Assembly (NCBI GenBank): GCA_031398365.1
Contig: JANNND010000210.1
Location: 1-14,700, forward strand
Source of the DNA: JAFDVL01 sp031398365
GTDB taxonomy: Bacteria; Acidobacteriota; Blastocatellia; RBC074
Length of the DNA: 14,700 bases
Reading direction: 5' to 3'
Of the stretch, positions 7,519 through 12,755 are shown in pieces (positions within the stretch are counted from its first letter, which is position 1; each line of letters begins with the position of its first letter). The translations under genes were made by a program, and so were the position numbers. The notes beneath the pieces are model-generated. The model was not told the DNA's origin. It did no database searches and worked only from the letters and a program-made list of their open reading frames with translations.

Positions 7519-7594
7519 GCGGCTGTGGCGCAATTGGCAGACGCACCGGTCTCAGACGCCGGGGATGAAGGTTCAAATCCTTCCAGCCGTACCA
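7519..7594 (+). tRNA. tRNA-Leu(CAG) with short variable loop
   Basis: Acceptor GCGGCTG pairs with CAGCCGT (G1-U72 wobble); A73; CCA encoded. Anticodon stem-loop CCGGT-CTCAGAC-GCCGG gives CAG at 7553-7555, reading CUG. The variable loop is four bases (7563-7566), again type I. The D-arm (GGCGC, AATTGGCAGACGC) has ordinary leucine character. Confidence 0.88.
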
Positions 7595-7601
7595 AAGTTT
7601 T

Positions 7602-7679
7602 GTGGATGTAGTTCAATTGGCTTAGAACGCGAGCTTGCCAGGTTCAAGGCTGTGGGTTCGAGTCCCATCATCCACACCA
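7602..7679 (+). tRNA. tRNA-Gly(GCC) with A73
   Basis: Acceptor GTGGATG pairs with CATCCAC; CCA encoded. Anticodon GCC is preceded by TT; the anticodon stem has four pairs and a C-A mismatch at 27-43. The discriminator is A73 and the second pair is T-A, unlike the usual bacterial glycine U73 and C2-G71. Charging identity is therefore less certain than the anticodon. Confidence 0.82.
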
Positions 7680-7700
7680 GAAAGCAGTGGATAGTGAGCA

Positions 7701-7744
7701 GTGAACAGCGAACAGCAGCAGCGAAATAACTATTCGCTATTCAC
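7701..7744. repeat. Imperfect inverted repeat in the Gly-Cys spacer
   Basis: Arms 7701-7715 and 7730-7744 pair at 13 of 15 positions. Short related words (GTGAACAGC, AGCAG) recur in the left arm. It occupies nearly the whole 77-base spacer between tRNA-Gly and tRNA-Cys. Confidence 0.65.
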
Positions 7745-7756
7745 TTTCACTTTTAC

Positions 7757-7829
7757 GGTCGCTTGGCCGAGTGGAAATAGGCGATGGACTGCAAATCCAT
7801 TTACACAGGTTCGATTCCTGTAGCGATCT
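7757..7829 (+). tRNA. tRNA-Cys(GCA)
   Basis: Acceptor GGTCGCT pairs with AGCGATC (one G-U); U73, the cysteine discriminator; CCA not encoded. Anticodon stem-loop ATGGA-CTGCAAA-TCCAT gives GCA. Class-I variable loop and canonical T-loop. Confidence 0.93.
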
Positions 7830-7838
7830 TCAATATTT

Positions 7839-7917
7839 GCCGAAGTGGTGCAACTGGCAGACACGGCGCCCTTAAAACGCGCTTTCTTTGAGAGTTCGAA
7901 TCTCTCCTTCGGCACCA
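7839..7917 (+). tRNA. tRNA-Leu(TAA) with short variable loop
   Basis: Acceptor GCCGAAG pairs with CTTCGGC; A73; CCA encoded. The anticodon TAA is at 7873-7875. The variable region is 7 nt (7883-7889), so it is type I like the other leucine tRNAs of this array. There is a C31 x C39 mismatch (7870/7878), which would open the anticodon loop. The D-arm (TGGTGCAACTGGCAGACAC) is leucine-like. Confidence 0.86.
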
Positions 7918-7920
7918 AAT

Positions 7921-7995
7921 AGGAGCGTGGTGTAATTGGCAACATGTCGGTCTCCAAAACCGATGTTTCGGGTTCAAATCCCGGCGCTCCTGCCA
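7921..7995 (+). tRNA. tRNA-Trp(CCA)
   Basis: Acceptor AGGAGCG pairs with CGCTCCT; G73 as expected for tryptophan; CCA encoded. Anticodon stem-loop TCGGT-CTCCAAA-ACCGA gives CCA, reading UGG. It starts four bases after tRNA-Leu(TAA). All loops are canonical. Confidence 0.94.
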
Positions 7996-8002
7996 AAGTT
8001 AA

Positions 8003-8075
8003 CGCGGGCGGTCAAGCGACCGATGAGGCCTCATAACCCTCTATTTGTTGGGAGCGTTACCCAAGCCCGCAACCA
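8003..8075 (+). tRNA. Initiator-like tRNA-Met(CAT), highly divergent
   Basis: Acceptor CGCGGGC faces GCCCGCA, giving six pairs and a C1 x A72 mismatch, the hallmark of bacterial initiator tRNA; A73 and CCA follow (CGCAACCA, as in known fMet tRNAs). The anticodon arm GAGGC-CTCATAA-CCCTC places CAT at 8032-8034, with two G-C pairs at 29-41 and 30-40 but C31 x C39. The D-region is only 15 bases (GGTC-AAGC-GACC) without GG. The T-arm TTGGG-AGCGTTA-CCCAA lacks TTCGA. A standard scanner may miss it. Initiator identity is inferred from C1 x A72. Confidence 0.65.
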
Positions 8076-8357
8076 GGTTTGCAAGTAAGCACACTTGCAG
8101 CAGGTTCTGAAGCGTGGACTGTTTATTCGTATGTATGGTCGGAGGCAAAGGACAATCGGCGGATCACCAGTTCACGTTCCAGAAGAGTTACTAAGTTAGC
8201 CAGATAAAGGATCACAAGATACTTTGAAAATAGATAACAAAAGTATTTAGTAAGACGACAACTTATACGAGCAATCGCTTCTTGGCGACTTACTTAACGT
8301 GCGCCTGCTAATCACGCTAACTTATTGAAAATAAAAGAGTAAACTGTAAAATAACGC

Positions 8358-8386
8358 TTGACGAGAAACGCGATCCAAGTTATAAA
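8358..8386 (+). promoter_or_regulatory. Sigma70-like promoter TTGACG-N17-TATAAA (leader 2)
   Basis: TTGACG at 8358-8363 and TATAAA at 8381-8386 have the ideal 17-base spacing. The hexamers are identical to those in leader 1. It lies about 270 bases upstream of block B and would transcribe it. Confidence 0.55.
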
Positions 8387-8579
8387 TTGAGTTATGAAGT
8401 TACGCGCAAGATACAATACGTCAATTAGTTTGCGAGCCGTCAATAAACGGCGCAAGACACGCGTATGGACTTTCGTACAACTGCATCACTTCAAGCCAGA
8501 ATTTAGGGGAATGTTGATTGGTAAGATACTCACCGCAACACCGGTCGCGGAGCAGCAAGATCAACTTTTCTAGCACAGC

Positions 8580-8598
8580 GGGAGCGTTTCCCGCTCCC
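8580..8598. repeat. GGGAGCG palindromic hairpin, second copy
   Basis: GGGAGCG (8580-8586) pairs with CGCTCCC (8592-8598) around a five-base loop. It matches the hairpin at 6677-6696, including flanking CGGGAGCG and TCCCGCTCCCAA. Both copies lie a short distance upstream of a tRNA block. Confidence 0.7.
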
Positions 8599-8657
8599 AA
8601 CTTATCACTACAATTTGTTGTGAAACTAACTGGGAGCGGATACGACCAACAGTATCT

Positions 8658-8735
8658 GAGTCTGTAGCCTAGTTGGATTAAGGCAACGGCCTTTTAAGCC
8701 GTGAGACGTGGGTTCGAATCCCACCGGACTCACCA
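8658..8735 (+). tRNA. tRNA-Lys(TTT)
   Basis: Acceptor GAGTCTG pairs with CGGACTC; A73; CCA encoded. Anticodon stem-loop ACGGC-CTTTTAA-GCCGT gives TTT, reading AAA/AAG. Canonical in every arm. First gene of block B. Confidence 0.94.
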
Positions 8736-8742
8736 GCAGTGA

Positions 8743-8814
8743 TTTGAAATTGGAGATTAGAGATTTGAGATGGTGTGCCAGCCCGACGGCATAGCGCCAA
8801 TCTCCAATTTCAAA
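8743..8814. repeat. Inverted repeat with 16-bp perfect arms
   Basis: Arms 8743-8758 and 8799-8814 are perfect reverse complements around a 40-base loop. The words GAGATT and CCAATTTC recur in the spacer hairpin at about 13104-13192, so this is probably a dispersed hairpin element inserted in the Lys-Ile spacer. Confidence 0.8.
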
Positions 8815-8830
8815 GCTCCAGTCTCAGTCG

Positions 8831-8920
8831 GCTCCTATAGCTCAATTGGCAGAGCAGCAAGCTTATACCTTGCAAGCGCCGGATTAGCGCGTGGTCTGAG
8901 TTCGAACCTCAGTAGGAGCA
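8831..8920 (+). tRNA. tRNA-Ile(TAT) with long variable arm
   Basis: Acceptor GCTCCTA pairs with TAGGAGC; A73; CCA not encoded. Anticodon stem-loop GCAAG-CTTATAC-CTTGC gives TAT at 8864-8866. The variable region is 22 nt (8874-8895) with a GCGC ... GCGC stem, a class-II shape not expected in isoleucine tRNA. The D-arm (TAGCTCAATTGGCAGAGCA) is ordinary class I. Bacteria usually read AUA with lysidine-modified CAU, so a UAU tRNA is rare. The charging enzyme is therefore uncertain. Confidence 0.8.
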
Positions 8921-8928
8921 GTTTTATG

Positions 8929-9004
8929 GTGCGTGTAGCTTAATTGGGAAAGCGCCTGATTGTGGATCAGGTCATTATCGGTTCAACTCCGGTCACGCAC
9001 ACCA
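8929..9004 (+). tRNA. tRNA-His(GTG) with A73
   Basis: Acceptor GTGCGTG pairs with CACGCAC; CCA encoded. Anticodon stem-loop CCTGA-TTGTGGA-TCAGG gives GTG, a typical histidine arm. The discriminator is A (9001), although a G does precede position 1 (8928). Most bacteria have a G-1:C73 pair as the main HisRS identity element; A73 resembles the exception known in some alphaproteobacteria. Confidence 0.88.
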
Positions 9005-9017
9005 AATAAACCATTGT

Positions 9018-9092
9018 TGCGATGTCGTCTAATGGCTAAGACGGCAGCCTTTGAAGTTGCTTATCGAGGTTCGAGTCCTCGCATCGCAGCCA
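9018..9092 (+). tRNA. tRNA-Gln(TTG)
   Basis: Acceptor TGCGATG pairs with CATCGCA; T1-A72 and G73 match bacterial glutamine identity; CCA encoded. Anticodon stem-loop GCAGC-CTTTGAA-GTTGC gives TTG, reading CAA/CAG. Confidence 0.93.
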
Positions 9093-9117
9093 AATATAAT
9101 CGAAAGGAGCAGCACCA

Positions 9118-9348
9118 ATGATGATGAGAACGAAAATGACGCGCATGACATCCCGCCGGATGTTGGACTTAGAGGCTGAACTGAAGCCATTGCTTGCCAG
9201 GGCGATCAATGGTGCTGCCTCTGCCAAAGAATCCGCGCGCATCCAGACGATTTTCGCGCTCTGCCGACAGGCCAATAAGTTGGAGCAGTACCGCGTCTGG
9301 CGCTCGCAGGTGAGAGAGCAATTGGCAGAAGACATAACGCAGCATTAA
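9118..9348 (+). CDS. Small protein of unknown function inside the tRNA array
   Basis: A 76-codon reading frame lies between tRNA-Gln and tRNA-Ile(GAT). AAGGAG at 9104-9109 is eight bases upstream of a triple ATG (9118-9126). The TAA ends four bases before the next tRNA, so the frame fills its spacer exactly and would be on the same transcript. The product begins with a Met/Arg-rich segment (MMMRTKMTRMTSRRM) and continues as a charged, probably helical stretch (DLEAELKPLLARAINGAAS, RIQTIFALCRQANKLEQYRVWRSQV). There is no signal peptide or membrane segment. I do not recognise the family; RNA binding is possible but unsupported beyond basic charge. Confidence 0.65.
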   Translation: MMMRTKMTRMTSRRMLDLEAELKPLLARAINGAASAKESARIQTIFALCRQANKLEQYRVWRSQVREQLAEDITQH

Positions 9349-9351
9349 TTT

Positions 9352-9429
9352 CGGCTCGAAGCTCAGTCCGGTCAGAGCAATCGGTTGATAACCGATAGGT
9401 CGTTGGTTCAAATCCAACCGAGCCGACCA
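9352..9429 (+). tRNA. tRNA-Ile(GAT)
   Basis: Acceptor CGGCTCG pairs with CGAGCCG; A73; CCA encoded. Anticodon stem-loop ATCGG-TTGATAA-CCGAT gives GAT, reading AUC/AUU. It starts right after the stop codon of the small ORF. Confidence 0.93.
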
Positions 9430-9439
9430 AACTTAAGAT

Positions 9440-9515
9440 GGCGGTGAATGCAAAGGGTCGCGCGGGCAGTTTTTCAAGCTGTCATTAGTGAGTTCGAGCC
9501 TCACCACCGCTGCCA
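9440..9515 (+). tRNA. tRNA-Glu(TTC)
   Basis: Acceptor GGCGGTG pairs with CACCGCT (G1-U72 wobble); G73; CCA encoded. The anticodon loop TTTTCAA gives TTC, with wobble pairs at both ends of the stem (GCAGT/GCTGT). The D-stem is weak (TGC/GCG). Class-I variable loop CATTA. Confidence 0.86.
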
Positions 9516-9526
9516 AAATTCGTTGC

Positions 9527-9603
9527 GGGAACGTGGGCCAGATGGAGTGGCCGCAGCCCTGTCAAGGCTGAGATCGCGGGTTCAAGTCCCGTCGTTCCCG
9601 CCA
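9527..9603 (+). tRNA. tRNA-Asp(GTC)
   Basis: Acceptor GGGAACG pairs with CGTTCCC; G73 as expected; CCA encoded. Anticodon stem-loop CAGCC-CTGTCAA-GGCTG gives GTC. Confidence 0.93.
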
Positions 9604-9608
9604 ATTTT

Positions 9609-9685
9609 GAATCGGTAGCTCAAGGGCCGAGAGTACCTGCCTCTTAAGCAGGGTGATGTGGGTTCAAATCCCACCCGATTCACCA
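9609..9685 (+). tRNA. tRNA-Lys(CTT)
   Basis: Acceptor GAATCGG pairs with CCGATTC; A73; CCA encoded, followed by a run of six T. Anticodon stem-loop CCTGC-CTCTTAA-GCAGG gives CTT, reading AAG. It is the last gene of block B. Confidence 0.94.
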
Positions 9686-9693
9686 TTTTTTAC

Positions 9694-9833
9694 GGCGTTG
9701 CAGTTGCACGTGACAACGCCCCGGTTCGGTGCCAGGCCCTGCTTGCCGCGAGTAAATCGTGCCTTTCGCGCACGTGAGGCTCACCCTGGTGGTCAAGCGG
9801 GACCAGACAAGCGTGGCCCAGCACCGAGCCGGG
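9694..9833. other. Highly structured intergenic RNA or palindromic element
   Basis: Downstream of block B, GGCGTTG (9694-9700) pairs with CAACGCC (9714-9720). Next, 9720-9738 pairs with 9815-9833: 13 bp, a 2x2 internal loop, then four more pairs. Inside are CGTGC/GCACG (about 9758-9774) and CTGGT/ACCAG (about 9786-9805). GC content is high. It could be a small structured RNA, a dispersed palindromic repeat, or a terminator region for block B. I found no match to 6S, SRP, tmRNA or RNase P signatures by eye. Confidence 0.5.
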
Positions 9834-9860
9834 TTAAGTTCTTTGACAATTTATCTGGTC

Positions 9861-9899
9861 AAAAAAAGAAGGGTGAACGCCCACGGGACGCATCACCCT
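9861..9899 (-). terminator. Intrinsic terminator of the carbonic anhydrase gene
   Basis: AGGGTGA (9870-9876) pairs with TCACCCT (9893-9899). On the minus strand the hairpin is followed by TTC and seven T (complement of 9861-9869). It begins about 28 bases after the stop codon of the leftward carbonic anhydrase gene. Confidence 0.8.
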
Positions 9900-9927
9900 G
9901 AAGTGCAAAATTAATGGCTGAAAGAAC

Positions 9928-11223
9928 TTACTGTTTGCTGGCTGCGCTGAACGCGTTCATCAATTTTGTCGGCGCGGTCAAAACCTGGCTGACCAATGTT
10001 TTCGGCGCTTCCGCACGGACTTCGGAAAAGGCAAGGTTCTGTTCCTCAGCAGGGATGTAAAAACGTTGCTTGCCGTGCCGTACGCGCAGACTGGGACGGC
10101 CCAGCACAGAGAGGATATAGGGCGAATCCAGCGTGACGATTTCACCCGCAGGCAGGCTGCGGCAATCCGCCGCTAAGCAGCGGTCATGACTGTCACGCAG
10201 CAATGCGGAGTTTTTCAAAGTGACTGCGTAATGGCTGCTATAAGCAGCGCGCAGTTTGTCATTGAAAGGAAGCGCCGCAAAAGAGACGGCTGTCTGGAGC
10301 GAGGGCGCAGCAGGCATTGGTGGCTGGAGCAGGGTGGCAGCTTCGTCATCGTGAGAACTGTGACTGGCTTCTTTCCCATGACCGTTTGGAGCCTTTTTCA
10401 CGGGAGCGGCAGGCTGCGGTTTCGCTTCGTGTTGCGTTGGTGCGGCCAAAGCTTTGACATGGCCTGCGGGCGCACTTGCATTGCTAACTGGGGTTGGACT
10501 CACCTTCTTCTGTGCGGCTTTGACGCCTCCGGTGGAATCGTTTTCGCGCTCCTGCAAAAACTCTACTTTTCCAGAATGCAGGTTATACACGCTGCCGATG
10601 ATATTGAGTTTGTGTTCGTGTACCAACTCACCTAATACGTCGCTTTCAAACGTCATCATTTTAGTTTGATAGCGGACATTTTCTTTGATGGCGGCGTCAA
10701 TCACGTCGTTTTCACTGCGGCCATAGACGCGGGCTTTTTCGACCGCCGGACGCAGACGCTGGATGATTTTGGCGATATTGGGCGGCACCGGGCCGTTGGC
10801 GACAGCGGCTTTCACTGCGCCGCAGCTTTCGTGGCCCATCACGACCAATAAGGACGCGTGCAAGTGTTCGGCGGCATATTCGATGCTGCCCAGAATAACC
10901 GGATCGGAAACGTTGCCGACGACCCGCACGACAAACAATCTACCGAGCGATTCATCAAAGATCGCTTCGGGTGACAAACGCGAATCGGCGCAGGTCAGAA
11001 TGATGGCGTAGGGATGCTCGCTTTCCGCCAATTCCAGGCGCTCGGCGATGTAATGTTTTTCGATGGTCAGGCCCTTCATAAAGCGCGCATTACCGCTGAT
11101 AAGTTTTTCCAACGCTTCCTCGGGCGAACCAAGCGTATCGGCTTGAATTGTTAAGGGAAGGAACAGGAAGGCCAGCGCGAGGGCGGCGATCATCTGGTGA
11201 ACAGGTTTGTGGGTAGTAATCAT
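9928..11223 (-). CDS. Exported beta-carbonic anhydrase with long C-terminal extension
   Basis: A 431-residue protein. Residues 1-28 are a Sec signal peptide. Residues 31-225 are a beta-class carbonic anhydrase, which interconverts CO2 and bicarbonate. The zinc and active-site residues are present: C78, D80 and R82 in CADSR, and H131 and C134 in GHESCGA. A disordered Pro/Ala/Lys/His-rich linker follows (about 230-330), then about 90 residues of unassigned domain with two cysteines (SHDRCLAADCRSL) and a beta-rich stretch (IVTLDSPYILSVLGRPSLRV), perhaps SH3-like. Usual beta enzymes have about 200-220 residues, so the second half is an addition. The start has GAAAGG five bases upstream. The gene faces the tRNA array and splits blocks B and C. 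Confidence 0.9.
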   Translation of the reverse strand: MITTHKPVHQMIAALALAFLFLPLTIQADTLGSPEEALEKLISGNARFMKGLTIEKHYIAERLELAESEHPYAIILTCADSRLSPEAIFDESLGRLFVVRVVGNVSDPVILGSIEYAAEHLHASLLVVMGHESCGAVKAAVANGPVPPNIAKIIQRLRPAVEKARVYGRSENDVIDAAIKENVRYQTKMMTFESDVLGELVHEHKLNIIGSVYNLHSGKVEFLQERENDSTGGVKAAQKKVSPTPVSNASAPAGHVKALAAPTQHEAKPQPAAPVKKAPNGHGKEASHSSHDDEAATLLQPPMPAAPSLQTAVSFAALPFNDKLRAAYSSHYAVTLKNSALLRDSHDRCLAADCRSLPAGEIVTLDSPYILSVLGRPSLRVRHGKQRFYIPAEEQNLAFSEVRAEAPKTLVSQVLTAPTKLMNAFSAASKQ

Positions 11224-11466
11224 TGATACCTTTCGTGGAAATATGGGTGATGTCAGAGAGCTGAGAGACTTGGGCTTATTCGCTTATCGGCGCATTCATC
11301 ACAAACCTTGAGCCGATGATGACAAAAAAGTTATTTACTTTACGCGGCGCATCAGGCGTTTTGACCGATTCGATCAGGATTTTTGCCGGAACGATATCGG
11401 GGCTATCAGGTTTCCCTCTCCCGGATAGTCAACGCACGCATGTTTTCCTGGTGCGCAAATTTGCAA

Positions 11467-11545
11467 GGCTGCGTAGCTCAGCAGGTTTTAGAGCAGCTCC
11501 CTCATAAGGAGCAGGGCAGCGGTTCGATTCCGCTCGCAGCCACCA
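11467..11545 (+). tRNA. tRNA-Met(CAT), elongator type
   Basis: Acceptor GGCTGCG pairs with CGCAGCC; A73; CCA encoded. Anticodon stem-loop GCTCC-CTCATAA-GGAGC gives CAT. The G1-C72 pair and GGCTNCGTAGCTCAG start resemble bacterial elongator tRNA-Met. A lysidine-type tRNA-Ile cannot be excluded from the anticodon alone. A run of eight T separates it from tRNA-Asn. Confidence 0.88.
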
Positions 11546-11554
11546 AGTTTTTTT

Positions 11555-11630
11555 TGAGAGATAGCCAAGTGGTAAGGCACTCGCCTGTTAAGCGAGCGAT
11601 GCGTGGGTTCGAATCCCACTCTCTCAGCCA
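11555..11630 (+). tRNA. tRNA-Asn(GTT)
   Basis: Acceptor TGAGAGA pairs with TCTCTCA; T1-A72 and G73 match bacterial asparagine tRNA; CCA encoded. Anticodon stem-loop CTCGC-CTGTTAA-GCGAG gives GTT. Confidence 0.93.
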
Positions 11631-11720
11631 AATTGAAATCGTGACGAATGCCGACAGAACTACATCCACCTTCGACTACGAATCGAAAGCAGTTTCATTG
11701 CTCCCTTGTCGTCACTTTAG

Positions 11721-11797
11721 GTCTGCGAAGCGCAACTGGTTCGCGCACCAGTCTTCCAAACTGGAGAGAGTGGGTTCGAGTCCCATCGCAGACTCCA
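11721..11797 (+). tRNA. tRNA-Gly(TCC)
   Basis: Acceptor GTCTGCG pairs with CGCAGAC; U73, the bacterial glycine discriminator; CCA encoded. Anticodon stem-loop CCAGT-CTTCCAA-ACTGG gives TCC, reading GGA/GGG. Confidence 0.93.
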
Positions 11798-11870
11798 CAT
11801 TGAAAACGGCTCCGCTTGCTGATATTGCAAACGAAGCCGCGATTGGAAGCCTTAGCTCGGTTCATGGCCC

Positions 11871-12092
11871 TTACCGATGACGCTTCGGACCACGCCGGTC
11901 CCAGCGCCCATCGCGAGCGTCATGCCCGTTGACGAACTTACGGTTTTTTTTCCAGTCCTTTGATTGATGCGTGAAATGTTTTTTCCCGCGCCCTTTGTCC
12001 TTTCCGCGTGTATGTCCGTGATCGGCCAAAGCGGAAACACTAATGACCGTTGTCATTACCAAGGTGAGAATCACCAAAACAATTCTTTTCAT
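11871..12092 (-). CDS. Small secreted basic, histidine-rich protein
   Basis: A 73-residue precursor. The hydrophobic N-terminus (MKRIVLVILTLVMTTVISVSALA) is a signal peptide, probably cut after ALA. The mature part of about 50 residues is strongly basic with several histidines (DHGHTRGKDKGRGKKHF, GHDARDGRWDRRGPKRHR). I chose the ATG at 12092 because AGAGG lies five bases upstream; the longer frame to 12185 adds an unrelated N-terminus. Composition resembles small periplasmic metal- or polyanion-binding proteins, but no family is recognised. It lies between tRNA blocks C and D on the opposite strand. Confidence 0.72.
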   Translation of the reverse strand: MKRIVLVILTLVMTTVISVSALADHGHTRGKDKGRGKKHFTHQSKDWKKNRKFVNGHDARDGRWDRRGPKRHR

Positions 12093-12202
12093 AAGTACCT
12101 CTGCTGTAAAAAGCTGTGAAGAGACCAAAAGGGGGAAAAAGGGGGTGAGCGACCGGCCCAATATAACGCATTTGCGGCCAATCACCTGCTGAAAAAATTC
12201 TT

Positions 12203-12279
12203 GCTGCCGTAGCTCAAGGGATCAGAGCAGCCGTCTCGTAAGCGGCAGGTTGTGGGTTCAATTCCCACCGGCAGCCCCA
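12203..12279 (+). tRNA. tRNA-Thr(CGT) with C73
   Basis: Acceptor GCTGCCG pairs with CGGCAGC; CCA encoded. Anticodon stem-loop GCCGT-CTCGTAA-GCGGC gives CGT, reading ACG. The discriminator is C73, which is rare. First gene of block D. Confidence 0.88.
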
Positions 12280-12299
12280 GTGTGCGGTATGAGGTGCGG

Positions 12300-12364
12300 G
12301 GTGTCAGGTGTCAGGGAGGGACAGTTGCCTTTCCCCTAACACCCAAAACCTGACACCTGACACC
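12300..12364. repeat. Inverted repeat with 16-bp perfect arms
   Basis: Arms 12300-12315 and 12349-12364 are perfect reverse complements, each made of a duplicated GGTGTCAG-type word. The hairpin fills the spacer between tRNA-Thr(CGT) and tRNA-Val. Confidence 0.85.
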
Positions 12365-12370
12365 TGTTTT

Positions 12371-12446
12371 AGAAGCGTAGCTCAGCGGCCAGAGCGGCTG
12401 CCTTACAAGCAGCGGGGCGTGAGTTCGAGTCTCACCGCTTCTACCA
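12371..12446 (+). tRNA. tRNA-Val(TAC)
   Basis: Acceptor AGAAGCG pairs with CGCTTCT; A73; CCA encoded. Anticodon stem-loop GCTGC-CTTACAA-GCAGC gives TAC; it is the sole valine tRNA here and must read all GUN codons. Confidence 0.93.
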
Positions 12447-12504
12447 AAATTTTACCGATCAACGAAACCAGCAAAAAAGGAAGGTCATGGTTTGGTTTTT
12501 CATC

Positions 12505-12580
12505 GGGGTCGTAGCCAAATTGGCAAGGCGCTGGCTTTGCACACCAGTCATTGTGGGTTCAACTCCCACCGACTCCACCA
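12505..12580 (+). tRNA. tRNA-Ala(TGC) with G3-U70
   Basis: Acceptor GGGGTCG pairs with CGACTCC, with a G3-U70 wobble, the main alanine identity element; A73; CCA encoded. The anticodon TGC is at 12538-12540 in loop TTTGCAC. There is a C31 x A39 mismatch (12535/12543). It is the only alanine tRNA of the array. Confidence 0.92.
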
Positions 12581-12591
12581 AAATTGAAGGC

Positions 12592-12659
12592 GGAATGCTG
12601 AGCGAGGAACGATGAACGCAGGAAGTATTTTTTATTCAGCGCTCCTCGTTCAGCATTCC
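12592..12659. repeat. Inverted repeat in the Ala-Thr spacer
   Basis: Arms 12592-12608 and 12643-12659 pair over 17 bp with one G-U. It fills most of the spacer between tRNA-Ala and tRNA-Thr(GGT). Confidence 0.8.
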
Positions 12660-12670
12660 TCGTTAAGGTT

Positions 12671-12749
12671 GCCGGTGTAGCTCAGACGGTACAAGAGCGC
12701 AGTCCTGGTACGACTGAGGCCGTGAGTTCGACTCTCACCGCTGGCTCCA
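12671..12749 (+). tRNA. tRNA-Thr(GGT)
   Basis: Acceptor GCCGGTG pairs with CGCTGGC (two wobble pairs); U73; CCA encoded. Anticodon stem-loop CAGTC-CTGGTAC-GACTG gives GGT, reading ACC/ACU. Confidence 0.92.
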
Positions 12750-12755
12750 ATGTTT

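Larger units (their letters stand above)
8076..8657. other. Gene-free AT-rich leader 2, between tRNA blocks A and B
   Basis: 582 bases with no convincing ORF or tRNA. Visible structure: a small hairpin (GCAAGT ... ACTTGC, about 8082-8099), the decamer GTTACTAAGT (8187-8196; reverse of the leader-1 word), a promoter-like pair at 8358-8386, and a GGGAGCG palindrome at 8580-8598. The plan matches that of the leader before block A, except that no terminator-like hairpin with T-run is seen here. Confidence 0.5.

Noticed and set aside
6658..7996. Several minus-strand open frames of 60-100 codons across the tRNA array
   Set aside because: They run antisense through tRNA genes and give the stereotyped peptides (for example RDRTC, GFEPE, ERFELS) that arise from reverse-reading conserved tRNA arms. 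They are not proteins.
8077..8172. Possible additional degenerate tRNA (GGTTTGC ... GCGGATC-ACCA)
   Set aside because: The acceptor-like ends can pair only through several G-U wobbles, and no T-arm or anticodon arm fits between them.
11467..11545. Reading the CAT tRNA as lysidine-type tRNA-Ile
   Set aside because: The acceptor and D-arm resemble elongator tRNA-Met, and a UAU tRNA for AUA is already present; still not fully excluded.
11383..11880. 165-codon + strand open frame
   Set aside because: It reads straight through tRNA-Met, tRNA-Asn and tRNA-Gly and has no Shine-Dalgarno.
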